Shown in pieces: positions 23,201-34,429 of a DNA stretch of 64,000 nt. The notes under the pieces were generated by a model. The model was not told the DNA's origin, made no database searches, and saw nothing but the letters and a program-made list of their open reading frames with translations. A program made the translations under genes and the position numbers. How positions within the stretch are numbered: position 1 is the stretch's first letter; every line of letters starts with the position of its first letter. This DNA is from Lunularia cruciata (lineage: Eukaryota > Streptophyta > Marchantiopsida > Lunulariales > Lunulariaceae), in contig OX419757.1 in NCBI GenBank assembly GCA_948567375.1, positions 61,628,001 through 61,692,000 of the forward strand, written 5' to 3'.

Positions 23201-24240
23201 CATTCCAACTACTTGTTGGGAACATGTGAGCTTACATCTCATCACCTCCTGCCCAAGACAAAGCAAGGTCACACAACAATTGTGGTGTTTGTGGATAAGC
23301 TTAGTAAGCAAATCCATTTGGCACCAACTGTTGATATTGTTGATGCTCCAACCTTGGCGCAACTCTACTTTGACAATATATTCAAGTATCATGAGATGTC
23401 ACGTGTACTCATCTCCGACTTTGATCCTTGCTTCATTGGAAATTTTTGGCAAGCACTCTTCTAGATACTTGACACCAAGCTTGCTTGTCCACAACCTATC
23501 ATCCTCAAATTGATAGACAAACTGAATGTGCAAATCGCACCTTGGAAGATATGCTTTGTGCCTTTGTCAACATTCACCAAACCAATAGGGATTAATATCT
23601 TGTAGCTATGGAGTTTGCATACAACAATTCTAAACATGAAAGCATTGGATTCTCTCTTTTCTTTTTCAATTTTGTCCCACTTGTTCTAGATTCCCTTCTT
23701 GAACACCATCTCTCAATCCTTCCAACAAGCCGAATCTCATCTCCTTGTTGTTCAAAATTGGGAAAAACAATATGCGTGGATCACCATTGTCATGATCTTA
23801 GCTTTCAAGTTGATAATAAGGTCATGCTCTCATCCAATAACCTCCCTCTCCCATGTGATACCCATGTTTGTAAACTTACTCCTAATTGGATAAGACCCTT
23901 TGATATCACCCAAATTGTCTCTCTTGTTGCTTATCGACTTGCCTTGCCTTGTCATGTGTATCCATCTTGTTTTCCATGTTTCCAAGTTGAAACCCTTTGT
24001 TCCTAACCCCTCTTCTTTTTCCTCTTGAGTCCAACTTCCCCTTCCTCCTATCTCTATCAATGATCATAAGGAGTACAAAGTTGATCGTATCCTTGCATGT
24101 TGCCATATTCAACAAGACCGTCGACAACATACATAGTACAAGGTCCTTTGGAAAGGGTATCCCTTTCATGATGCCACATAGAAACTCTTTCTCATCTCTA
24201 GAATGCACAATTGGCCATCCAAGAGTTCAAAACTTCATTG
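20300..24240 (+). pseudogene. gag-pol relic of chromovirus copy 2
   Basis: The gag knuckle near 21117-21172 has lost its first Cys (F) and its His (R). The protease is at about 21279-21600. A 21-residue repeat array lies at 21715-21900. Most of RT is deleted; RT text resumes with a V-F-M-D-N version of the YxDD box near 21987. RNase H (22362-22691) is the best preserved part, with FDASNFAIGAMLQQEFP and a 109-codon open frame. Integrase core is at about 23230-23480 (ISDFDP near 23415), and chromodomain text EYKVDRILACC near 24070. Stops and frameshifts are spread throughout. Confidence 0.83.
21715..21900 (+). repeat. 21-residue tandem repeat in the protease-RT linker (copy 2)
   Basis: Three units with the core DGKF-----A-EQALK--ES lie in frame and resemble 14467-14640 in copy 1. 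The first begins DGKFVKKVAIEQ and the last ends EQALEEDKSI. Confidence 0.8.
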
Positions 24241-24276
24241 GCAACAAGGACGTCACGAACTAGTAGTGGGAGAATA

Positions 24277-24573
24277 TATAAGAATATGGAGTTTAGTGAC
24301 AAAGCTAGTAGGGCTAACAAAGTAGCAAATAAGACAAATTAGCGTAGAATATTCCAAAAGTATCTAGGAAGCTTCTTGGGAAGCTTCCCGATTAGTTTAG
24401 CTTGCAACCCAATTAGGTAACTTCTAGAAGCTTCCAACTAGCTTAGCTTGCACGCCAAGTAAGAAATTTCTAAAGAGAAGCTTCTTGAGAAGCTTCCCGG
24501 TTAACTTGGCTTGCACTCCAAGAAAGCGGCTCAAGGAAGCTTCTTGAGAAGCTTCTAAAGGGCCTTGTATGCA

Positions 24574-24659
<86 letters not shown>

Positions 24660-24807
24660 TTCTTAAGAAGTTTCTCAAGGGCCTTGTATGTTCCCTATAA
24701 ATACAAGAGCCAAAGCTCATGCTAGGCATTTGGAGTTTTCACTCATTCAAGTGTCCCAATATGAACTTCCATTCTCCTATTTCTCTCCTTGGTCTTGGTC
24801 TTTTACA
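24277..24807 (+). repeat. 3' LTR of chromovirus copy 2, expanded by a TA tract
   Basis: It starts TATAAGAATATGG and ends TCTTTTACA. In the middle, the dyad plus gggccttgtatg block occurs twice, with the TA tract between the two copies. Otherwise it matches 19673-20075. Confidence 0.83.
24576..24657 (+). repeat. (AT)41 microsatellite inside an LTR
   Basis: This is 82 bp of pure AT/TA. It is flanked on the left by gggccttgtatgcacc and on the right by gcttcttaagaag and then gggccttgtatg. The long IYIYIY frame across it is not a gene. Confidence 0.97.
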
Positions 24808-25407
24808 TACTCACTCATTTCCTCATTCCCTACTTCTCCCAAGATACTCACTTTCTCTTTTGATAATACTCACCTCACACATTCAATGTCACTCAACAAC
24901 ACTGGGTTTACCATGTCAATTTAACAAATAAAAGTGTATTCTACAATTAAATTAAGCCAAATTGTAATATTACTCATTTAAAATGCATCAAACACACTTT
25001 AAAATCCATCAAATAGAGTTGGTTGAATCATCACACACTTAAAGTCCATCAAAGATATTACATTGATCATAAAATATATAACATTGATTGGGACCTCAAA
25101 TGGGCCAAACAATTTTGCATTACATAATTTCTTATTTCTTCTTTGTTCTCTTTATAATACTCTAAGGCTACTTGTTCCACACTTTGCTCTTCATTTCCTA
25201 TATCAAAATCCAATCATTAAATTCTTCCTTTGCCTTATTATTTACCCAATTAATTGGAAATATATGAAGAATACATTTTCATCCACCTTAATATATCCAT
25301 ATTTTTCTAGGATAATTTAGCTAGACTTTAATTTCTTAGAGAAAATGCAAAATAGGTTTCAAAATTCCAATACAATACTCATTTGTGACTCTAGCACAAG
25401 CCAAATA
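24808..25407. other. AT-rich intergenic DNA
   Basis: No gene or element end was seen beyond the five-base flank of the chromovirus at 24808-24812. Confidence 0.4.
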
Positions 25408-25483
25408 CTTATAAAAATGGGGTCTGATGGGGTCTTCCCATCCTTCATTTTTCCTATGCGGTCACCTTTTTTCTTATAAAAAT
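25408..25483 (+). mobile_element. 54-bp LINE tail insertion with perfect 11-bp TSD
   Basis: CTTATAAAAAT at 25408-25418 and again at 25473-25483 brackets 54 bp. The insert reads ggggtctgatgggg, then gtcttcccatccttc, and ends gcggtcacctttttt. This is the very end of the LINE family's 3' tail as in copy A (4838-4899). It is a minimal target-primed product: tail only. Confidence 0.85.
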
Positions 25484-25499
25484 TAGACTTGTCGGGTGT

Positions 25500-26240
25500 T
25501 TGGGCCTATTTGAAGGAGGGAATTAAATGCCTCATAGGAATGTAACCAAAATTCCCTAACAAAATTTGAAGGTTCTCAAACAAACTGAATACAAGGAGCG
25601 AGTGAATACACTCACTCCTTGTATTTAAATCTGCCCATAAATGTGATTTTTTTACACATACCATGTTGTGGCAAGATCCAAACATTCTTATGTATTGATA
25701 ATGCACCCAATTACAAGTTGGATCAATAATTATATGCACCCTACAACAACAAATATTACCACTCCGCAAATCAAAATTTCACAAAATACTAATTCTTACC
25801 GCTCACAAAATGAATAATCCTTCTCTTGTCATCACATACAACTTGACTATTGATAGAATAAAATCCTTTTGACAAAAATATATCTACTCTTCCATTATGG
25901 TTCATTGTGACAATCTGAATAAAGGCACATCCACTAAACCCACACACCATGGAATCCTTCGTGAGCAAAAATAGCTGACATTCTTAAACTCTCCTCTTGA
26001 CCCGGCCATTTTACCTCCTTGCCCAAGATAAAAGTAATTACAATCATTCCTTGTTTTGTAAACACAAGTGTAGGGCCTGCACTAATCTCCCATAGGTTCA
26101 ACCCACTTGCCATGATGACCAAACATGTCAAGAGTAAGTGCAACCTACATCCATACGGGAATTTGTGTTCTTTAAGAGGCATTTCTAAATACTCTAGGAT
26201 TTTTCACTACATCTACTTAAGCTTGGAACAATAATAAATC
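25500..26240 (-). pseudogene. PIF/Harbinger transposase relic (DDE_Tnp_4 type)
   Basis: Pieced together on the minus strand, the text follows the family order. VKWPGQEESLRMSAIFAHEGF near 25985-26025 precedes the first catalytic block, which reads GFSGCAFIQI where the family has DGTHI. KGFYSINSQVVCDDKRRI lies near 25825-25875. GSCHNMVCVKKSHLW lies near 25640-25690, where the family has GSxHDSxV. LLGNFGYIPMRHLIPSFK lies near 25506-25560, where the family has LLGDSGYPL. The Asp expected in each of the three blocks is absent (S, N, N), and two or more frameshifts separate the blocks. It is dead. No terminal inverted repeats or 3-bp duplication were located. Confidence 0.6.
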
Positions 26241-27090
26241 CATCCTAGTAAGCTATCTAAATGCTCAAGAATCCAATCCACACTCATTTCTCCAAGTACA
26301 TTGTACTCTATCTTGCAGATAATAGGATTTCAATGTATAATTCCACCATCTTGTGAGTATCTTAATAGAATCTTGTTTCATCTTCTAAGCTCCATTCATT
26401 CAAATTGATAAAGTCCTCAAGATTATCACTCTCTATTTCTGCACTCAATATCAACCGTATTGATTTTGCAATTTTTTGAAGAAGAATAATGCAAGTGCTT
26501 GTGCAAGTATCACAATGACTTGGATCCAACTATAACTTGATAAGACAATAGCTGCAACTAAAACCTGATTTGATGATAAAAACTATAGGGTATCAAGAAG
26601 AAGAGCAAAGGGAGCTTGGATTTTATGGTAGAAATCACACTCTTATGATGTGAAAAGAGGAAAAAAGAGCAAGGGGAGCTTGGAAGTGAACAACCAGGAG
26701 GGAAAACCACTAGGTATGGTCAACAAGAGCAAGTATGGTGGTGTGAGCTTTGCCAGATTAGAAATGAGATCTGCAATTATAAATGGTAGATTAGCTTTAA
26801 CTTTTTAATGAATGTCATTTGCCAGAACTAAAATTCAAAATTAGCTAGTGAGATTAATGTATATGGATATATGCTTGAAACATGCTATCTCTCCTACAAC
26901 TTTGTGGTCACAATTTCAAATCCCCATATAACTTTTTATAGCTATTATCATTAGCCCTTGTTACAAACCTTTTGATTCTTGGTTTTATTATGCATAAAGT
27001 TATATAGGTTACCATAAAAACTTTTATAGAATCTTACTGGTACTAAAAAAAGCTATATTTGAAACCCCCTAATACAATTGTCTCTCCTTT

Positions 27091-27095
<5 letters not shown>
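26241..27095. other. AT-rich intergenic DNA
   Basis: No gene was recognised; the region may include the lost N-terminal part of the Harbinger relic to the left. Confidence 0.35.

Positions 27096-27138
<43 letters not shown>
27096..27138 (+). repeat. (TA)n microsatellite
   Basis: This is 43 bp of pure TA. It creates the YIYIYI runs in the overlapping frames at 27059-27325, which are not genes. Confidence 0.97.
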
Positions 27139-27140
<2 letters not shown>

Positions 27141-27379
27141 ACCCATGGAAATGTCAAAGGATTACAAGGAATAAACAAGTGCCAAAGGAGCCGAGAGGCC
27201 CAAAAGTCCCACATGACAAGCAAAAAGGCAAAACCAACCAAGGGTATGAAGGTAGCACAAGGAAAAAAGCAAGCAGTCCACCAACCCCAAAGAAACTAGA
27301 GAGAGAGAAGTCTACTCTTGAATAGTGTGGTAGAGTTCTTCCAATGGAATATCTAGTAAGTGGAGAGGGAGGAACCCTA

Positions 27380-28650
27380 GCCATGCTAAGTATGTTTAGA
27401 ATAGTTGCGTGTTGTTGCAGACCCAAAGCTTGAGCGCATTGCAAAGTGAATGAAACACACTTGGTAGTAGGATGTGGCTCGAGATACAACTAGTGTCCCT
27501 CTCTTCTATAAAGAACCTTGTGATGCATCCTTGACAAGACCATCAAAATGGTGACGTAGGCTCCCAAAAGACTCAATTTCTAGGAAGACAAAATAATCCA
27601 AGGATAACCTAGGTGCATAATGGTCCTCCTTGCCCCTAGAGCCAATGATTGCCATTGCTCCTACTTGGATGCTTGTTTGTGCTTATGACTTTGCTCCTAT
27701 AGTCCCTATCACATCATGCAATATGCAATGACCATTGGTGAAAGTAACAATACTTGGTTGCACCCAATGAATAGGTGGTGTCAATAGGTCTAATCATTGC
27801 TCAATCTGAACTGGGCACCTTGTAGCTTATAAAAGTGGAGCAATGGTATCCCAAACTATATCATGGACTTTGGTGTTCTCCCTCCTTGTTGCATATTGTA
27901 GAACGTATATCCCTTGCATGTTGTATGGGGAACCACATGCATATTTGGCTAGAAGGTCAATGAGACCTTGATGTGGTAGACCTAGCCTGATTTTTAGTGT
28001 TGTGGTAAACTCCTTGGAAGTAAAATGGAAGTCATCAATCAAAGGTGAATCTTGGAGCCATACTCTTGAGCCTTTCCTCCACAAGAGAGAATCTTAGCCC
28101 TATCAAGTAGAAGTACATCAATTAGGATGCTAGAAAGTGTGTGAGTGTGCATACATTCATTGAGATGTACTGGGAGCTTCCTAGAATCAAAGGATACAAA
28201 GTCAATAAACTCAAGGAGGGACAAGCATGTAGGACCTAGCAATAGGTCACAAGCCAATCAAAGATGTGTCTACAAGTCATAAGTGCCTAAGTCCATTATG
28301 GTGATAGGTCCTAGCAAAAATAGACAGCCTTGATGTAAAAACATGTATGCTAAATGAGGGACCACTAGAGCCCCAACACCAATATATGTTGTTTGTCTTG
28401 TGGCCTTCTATTGTATGAGGTTGCATCCACTCATGACTATGGAGAAACCTAATTTCTACCTACACCACTCATCTGATACTTGTCAAAGCATGCATGGCCT
28501 TAATAGGGTGGAAAAAGTATGGTGGATAGTACTATCAAACATCCACAAATGTGGCAATAGTGCCTTTGTAGGCAAGAAAGTCCATGCTAAAAATGAGGCA
28601 TGAGGGGTGTAACATAGCGTAAGAATGGAGTAGGCTACATAGGTATTCTC
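27380..28650 (-). pseudogene. LINE copy B, 3' part: thumb, knuckle and endonuclease of a second lineage
   Basis: Text reading RPCML preceded by FDSTIHHTFSTLL near 28500-28540 resembles the post-RT segment (FD--I---F--LL). GVGALVVPHLAYMFLHQG near 28340-28390 parallels GVGLLSMEEMAPIAFLGSW of copy A. ILSCGGKAQEYGS near 28050-28090, LKIRLGLPHQGL near 27975-28010 and YACGSPYNMQGIYVL near 27905-27950 follow the knuckle region, with Cys/His positions partly lost. LSLDYFVFLEIESFG near 27580-27625 and KCVSFTLQCAQALGLQQ near 27415-27465 follow the F-PLAIE-FG and Q-VS-ALQRAQA blocks after the endonuclease core. Two or more frameshifts are present. The family placement is by pattern, not by database search. 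Confidence 0.55.
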
Positions 28651-28654
28651 CAAC

Positions 28655-30485
28655 CTATGGAGGAGGTGAGCACTTCAAGAACACAAAGTCCATCTGTGGA
28701 TGTGATACAACCCTTTGGAAGCTCAAGGTGGGGAGGGATACCTAAAGGGGACCATGCTCTACACTTTGACACCTTGACTGTCAAGCCTACTAGATGTAGC
28801 TTGGTAGTCAAGTAGTCAAAGGCCTGCCTAATCTAATCTACAGGGCCTACAATGTGTGTATCATCTGCCAAGGAGTGAAATACACAACTTGGCATGACCA
28901 AAGTAGTAGATAGGAGAGCTCTAAAGTGAGCCATGGCAAATAAGGCCCCCCCCAAAGGATCTCCTTGACGTGTACCAACAGATGACTCCAAGATGGTAAC
29001 TCCCTCTTGTGAACCACCATGCTGGTAGTAAAAGGAAGCAGGAGAGCCATAAAAAGACTGCACAAAAGGAATGAAACTTGCCAAGGATCCACCAGCCTCC
29101 CTAAGCTCTCTAAAGATCGATGCACGTGAGATGCTATTAAAAGCGTTCTCAACATCCACCTATAGGACGACCCTCTCCGGATGGATATCTAGGAGTGCTC
29201 TAATGCCTAGAGATATAGCCTCACATCCTCTAGGTGTAGCTACTCCAAACTGATATGGACTAAGGTGTTGTCAAAAGTGAGAACTATACTAAAGGACAAT
29301 GGTACGACTGACCAAACGCAAAAAGATCTCTCCAATAGCAATCGGTCTAATGCCTCCCGTGTCCTTCTCCATCGCAAGAAGTCGACTAGCACCTAAAACC
29401 TGACTAATAGACATAGGAATGTCTCCTCTTGCTACTACTGCAGCCACTTGAAACAACTTGATAAAACCACTAGAACAATTATCTGCCTGGAAGCAATCTC
29501 TAAGGTGCTCATAAACCATCCTTGACAAGCCGCCTGAGGAAAGGCGAGGGGCAGTGCACAATGCTTGTGCAAATAGTGACCTATCAAGACATAAAGGTTG
29601 CTTAGGCTGATAATCTAAGACCTCTAGTGGTAGTCCCTCTACTACTATAGGATGCAATGAGTGTAGGGAAGAGATGGTCTCATCAATAGGACTCACTCTA
29701 GACAAAGGGTGCAACGCTTGTGCTACTCTACTTAACTCTCTTGCCTGACCCACTGTCCTACATCGTCGTAATTGAGTGGAATCTGTGGTATCCTATGGTG
29801 ATGCTTGTCTCCTAAATTGTGTATCCCTAACAGACTCCTCTTGAAGGGCTGCCCAATCTCCCGCTCAGAATCGATGAGATCTAGCCGCCACCTCTCTATG
29901 CCCCGCATGTCCCCCTCTAGCATAACAAAGACACCATCGAGGGAGTAGGAGGAATATGAACCATGCTAACTCATCCAAGGGATCACGTGCCAAACAATCC
30001 AGTGGTAGGCAAAAAGCCTGTCTATCCTCATCATGGAGTGTGCAGGGTAGCCTATGGAATAAACGTGGACATGGAAAACTAGTCTCAAATAACCCCAAAA
30101 TGCAACCCGCCTGAGAAGCTAACCACTCCCATGACTCGATTGGTATCCTTGGAACGATCAACAAAGGTATAGAAGAAGCATGCATAATCCTGAGTGTCAT
30201 TGCTGTTGATGTGGTCGCTCGTCTCACGTGTGCATCCCAAGTGGTCCAATCATAGTCCTTGTGCATCCTTCCCACATGGGTCTTTACCCCTTGCAAGGTA
30301 AAGCATCGATGACACACCGAGCATGGTGTATCCCGAGCCACTCTAGGCGACCCCACATGGGAAGGTGTAGCCATGGCTATAACACATAGTGATAATAATA
30401 CATGCTGCTCCTCTCCATATCTCCCCATATCTGCAAAACCACAACCCTTCATATCCCAACTCACATAAGAAAACAATCTCTCCAA
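28655..30485 (-). pseudogene. LINE copy B, 5' part: C2H2 finger and RT (broken)
   Basis: The frame at 29865-30485 carries the finger CSVCHRCF...H....H and the DYDWTTWDAHVR block also seen in copy A. The 29289-29753 frame has the RPIAIGEIFLRLV block. The 28833-29159 frame has VDVENAFNSIS (motif A intact), GTRQGDPLGGALFAMAH, and SLADDTHIVGPVD with the catalytic DD intact. These frames are offset by at least two frameshifts, but the RT motifs themselves are better preserved than in copy A. It would encode the polymerase half of a target-primed retrotransposon. Confidence 0.83.
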
Positions 30486-30841
30486 ACTCTAAAATCTATA
30501 AGCTCTCATAACTTTCAATTTCCATCTCCAAAATTTTCAAACTAAATTCCCATGGAACTTAATCATAAAAACCAAGAGATTAGAAATGAAAATTCCGAAC
30601 CCATCACTCTCAATGTATAATGATCACTCTAAACCCTAAAAAAAGCTAAAAATCTTGATAACTTTCTACTATATTCTCCATAGTCTACAATCTAGGTGCC
30701 AATGGAACCGAAATTGAAAAACAAAGAGAATCTACTATTCACTCAAATGCCACATGCTAGAGGGCCCTCAGAAATTATCGAAATTGTCTCGCAGCTCTCC
30801 CTCTCCTCTCTCGTCTCCACACTCTCCCGCAACTCCCCCGG

Positions 30842-32384
30842 GATTAGGAAGATCGTAAAGAGCAATGCGGACTGATTATAAAGATCATAAAGATCAGAAA
30901 GAGCAATGAGGGAGTGAGGACTGTGCACGAGCTGCAGACCTTGCATCTACAAGTCTGCACTTGTAAACCCAAGGCCTCTAATTGAGTATAAAATCAAACA
31001 CAACTCTAGTGACATCCTTCATTGGGCCAAAATTATGAGTGTCATTTGAGATGGATAGGAAAGGACAAGACTGAAATGGTAAAGTGGCTTTTTCTATTAG
31101 AACATGATGGTCCTTTTAAAGCTTATACTTGGTATATATATGGGTCAAAAGGGATTGGTTTATTCTTTCCTTCCATGTTCTCAAAATCTATTTATACTTA
31201 CACTAATCATGATCACTCACCATTTCAATTATATTAATTCTTCTGATTTTAAAATAATATTGAATAAAATTTTGAATTATTTCAGTAGTTATTATATGCA
31301 CAAAAACTTATTCATTCAAGATCAAGAGCTTTCACACTTATTTACAAGTCTAAACATGTCTTATATGATAAGGGTAGAAAAATTAGCTTTACTTCAAGAG
31401 AATTAAACATTGTACATTACCAAAAAAATTAGAGAAGATTATTAACTGTATAGAGAAATCATATTTTATTCTTTCACTTCATATTTGAAATTATTTAATA
31501 TAATAAATTATACATATGCTTAATATAATTCATACTAAAATTATAAAGTTATTACTTGGAGGTTTTTTTCATATGTTTGACAAAATGCACTAATTTGATG
31601 GATTTGACCTATGATGAAGATTATAAACTTGACCCTGAAAAATATTAACTTTGAAATTCCAAGGATTTTTTATAGGTCATATGGCGACCATATATGACAT
31701 AGAGATAAAAAAAAATTTAAGGACTTCCCAACATAATTACTAATGAATATCTGGGATTGTTTCCATACTTAATTACTACTCAATAGTAATGTTTTATGCT
31801 TTCTTTCTTATATATATTTACTCAAATTTCTTAATATATGCATAAAGATATAGTTATCTATTTAAATTATATAGCATTGAACTATAATGTACCAATATTA
31901 TTTCAATACAAGAATTAATCAACACATTACTCACATTGTCATATCTCTCAAACATAAGGATTACTTACTATCAACAATGATTGTTTGTATACATTTTATT
32001 TTAATATTATGTAATAGTATCATAATTTACCATATTTATTTATTAAATTTTATAATACAAGTTATTGAAGAACTTTAGAAAGTATTATAGAAATAATGGA
32101 GAAACTACAGAGAATTCTAACAACCTTGTTGTTGAGGATTTAGTAGACTAATATGATATTGGAAAACCTTCACATAGACCTAGGTTATTAGATGTGTTGA
32201 TAAATATCCTTAAAGATTCACTAACTTTGTTAAGAGCCTGCACACACCTCAAATAAAATGATGTAATGTTGGACATTTTGAGTATATTTTGATGAGTTCC
32301 TTATTTATCTTCTTTTTTTGTTAAACTCCCAACTTGTTTTATCTCTTCTTGTATATTTCCTTTACTTAATAATTATAAATTTGA
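30842..32384. other. AT-rich intergenic DNA
   Basis: No gene was seen. GC falls sharply to the right of about 31020. Small frames at 31022-31406 and 31887-32078 have the composition of random AT-rich sequence. Confidence 0.45.
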
Positions 32385-32606
32385 GAGAAAAGGTGACCAC
32401 ATAGAACACATGAAGGATGAGAAGACCACATCAAGCCATACAAGAGAGAGATAAAAGAGGTAAAATGGAGCTAGACCCCAATAGTATTGATATGAAAATC
32501 TGCCCTACCGCATCAAAGATATTTGAGTTATGCAAGTTGTAAGGTCTACAAACTACTAGAGCATCCAAATAAGCATCACCTAAAGTGATTGTTCTCTTAT
32601 GGATTC
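32385..32606 (-). mobile_element. 5'-truncated LINE 3' end (family A)
   Basis: On the minus strand this is the last 220 bp of the LINE, aligned base by base with 63277-63497 of copy C. It includes the end of the endonuclease ORF (text ctgccctaccgcat) and the tail with tcaagccatacaag, ending at the aaaaggtgacc edge near 32385. It begins abruptly at about 32606. No target duplication is obvious. Confidence 0.75.
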
Positions 32607-33279
32607 TTGTGATATAACCTTCTCATATGGAATAGACCAATATTCTTTTAGATAATGAAAAGTAACTTAAAACTATAATTTTTTTATCAATCTTTGTTTC
32701 TTATCTTCTTAAAATCTTTTCATTTCCATGATTTTCTTTATCTCAAGATTATTCCTATTATTATTTTATTTTTTATATTTGATATATATATTACATAGTA
32801 ATTTTAATTAATGTTATTATAAATAAGTAAAATTTTATTATTTCAAGTACATGATATTAGAAGCAAGATCCATGAAGACCTAATAGAGCTTCTCTTGCTT
32901 GTATATGTTTTTACTTTAAATGAAAACATATAGCATATATATACATGGAATTAATAAAAATGAAAATCCTAAAGAATATAAACATATATATGTATTTTAT
33001 ACAAAGAACTGAAATCTACAAAGATATTATTATAATAAAAAAATATTTGAGAAATTTATTATATATGTTAGGACAAATTTGAAAAATATATTTTGCAAAG
33101 CATATATGAAACTCTATCAAGAAATATTCAAGAGATACTTGAGAATTATTCCTAAATATAAGTAGCTTTAAAGAAAAAGTGTGTCATAAGCTACTTAATA
33201 ACCTCATTATAGATAATTTTTGTAAGATAAATAAAAATCTCCACTAATCTCCAATAAATAGGTTAGTGTCACCTAAAGT
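32607..33279. other. AT-rich intergenic DNA
   Basis: Nothing recognised. Confidence 0.4.
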
Positions 33280-33768
33280 GTCAAGAAGGAGAAGGAAGAG
33301 AGTTCAACAAACCAATCTCTAATAAGAGAGGAGGTAAGCGTAGAAGTCCAAGCCTTGAATAACAACTTGGAAGAGGAAGTTGAAAGATCTTAAAGGGAAT
33401 ATAAGAAACTTGAGACCTTGGTGAAGATAGTAGAGGAAGCAAAAAAGGGAAGTTACACAAACTCAAGCTACAAGGCTAAAGTCTCAAGGGTAAGGAATAC
33501 AAAGAGGAGAAGATGGACAAGTTAGCAGTTAGGCTTTGTGAGCATACACATAGAAAATTCACCAAACCCTATGACACCTTACTCATAGAAATAGTGAATT
33601 ACAAGGAGAGGATGGAACTTCTCATTATGACTTATAAAGGTGAAGGTGTTCTTTGTGATAGTACATAGACCAAAGACCTTTGCATAAGAAGTTTTTTCAT
33701 TGTTCTACAAGTTCTTCTTAGTTGTAGGACCTTCATAGATGTAACTTTAAGAGTAGTAAGTGCACTGA
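33280..33768 (+). pseudogene. coiled-coil gene fragment, left arm of an inverted repeat
   Basis: The + strand text gives EEVSVEVQALNNNLEEEVERS, then KLETLVKIVEEAKKGSY. It matches the minus strand at 34430-34476 plus 35063-35500, where the protein reads EEVIIEVQALNNLEEEKERS. It is therefore a second, truncated copy of the gene relic described at 34430-36183, in opposite orientation (tail to tail). Stops occur in frame. The function is unknown; composition suggests a coiled coil. Confidence 0.55.
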
Positions 33769-34429
33769 TATCACTTTAAGGTGGCACTCTACCTTAGATA
33801 TCACTAAGAATACATTCCAACTATTTCTTGAAAGTGATGATTCAATCAACCCCAACATGACTACTTACTATGAAGACTTCAATTCCAAAGAATATGAACT
33901 TCCCTTCCTAAAAAGTACAAGTCTAAAGGTTCTTTGTATTGAGGCAATTATTTGTCTTTGCTCTTGTGGTACTATTCAAGACTAAAATTCATTTTTGATC
34001 CACCAAGACATGATCTTGCTTCTAAAAACTCTCAAGGATCCCATACAAGTACAAGTGATCACTCCACTTGGTCACTTGGGTTTTTATTGCAAAGTTTCCT
34101 CACAATTACTTCAAGAAGGCATGGATTAATACTCAAAATTAAGCAAAAGTGACAAAGAGTGCTTGGAACTTTTGCTTAATTTTTATTCAAGGCAAATGAT
34201 TAAATTAAATATCTACAATTTTCTGAAGCCTTGAATAATTCCTTCCTATTCAAAGCTAAAGAATTCTAACAATTGAGGATATCTAAAGATCTTCTCGGTT
34301 CATCCACACTTTTCATTGAGATTCTTTTCTTCTTATGTTATCCTATCCTACTAACATGTAGGTTAATTAGGCACCTTATATGTACAAAGGAAGGTGTAAC
34401 TTCTTCCTAAAGACAACTTGCAATTTTTT
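33769..34429. other. spacer between inverted-repeat arms
   Basis: No gene was recognised. The 66-codon frame at 33952-34152 has no known features. Confidence 0.35.

Larger units (their letters stand above)
19673..24807 (+). mobile_element. Ty3/gypsy chromovirus, copy 2, with internal RT deletion
   Basis: LTRs are at 19673-20075 and 24277-24807; the right one is longer because of a TA tract. Flanks are TACTT at 19668-19672 and TACTC at 24808-24812, a one-mismatch 5-bp duplication. The coding order matches copy 1, but the sequence jumps near 21960-21975 from the protease-RT linker to just before the YxDD box, removing about 0.5 kb. It could therefore not have supplied its own RT after the deletion. 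Confidence 0.87.
27380..30841 (-). mobile_element. LINE copy B, apparently a chimera of two lineages
   Basis: The 5' end is at 30841, where the G-rich leader of copy A begins in reverse complement. From there to about 28655 the sequence follows copy A closely (leader, C2H2 finger, RT through the post-RT segment at copy A 3350). Left of about 28640 nucleotide similarity to copy A stops, but the protein order continues: thumb-like text, Cys/His knuckle region and endonuclease region of a different, more diverged lineage of the same LINE type, ending near 27380. No target duplication was found. The alternative is two separate insertions that happen to abut in the right order. Confidence 0.7.

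Noticed and set aside
24424-24729. 101-codon minus frame and similar YIYIYI frames at 27059-27325 and 55835-56059
   Set aside because: Produced by TA microsatellites.
28833-29159. RT frame considered as a domesticated host reverse transcriptase
   Set aside because: It is one of several frameshifted pieces of LINE copy B with the element's own leader and finger upstream.
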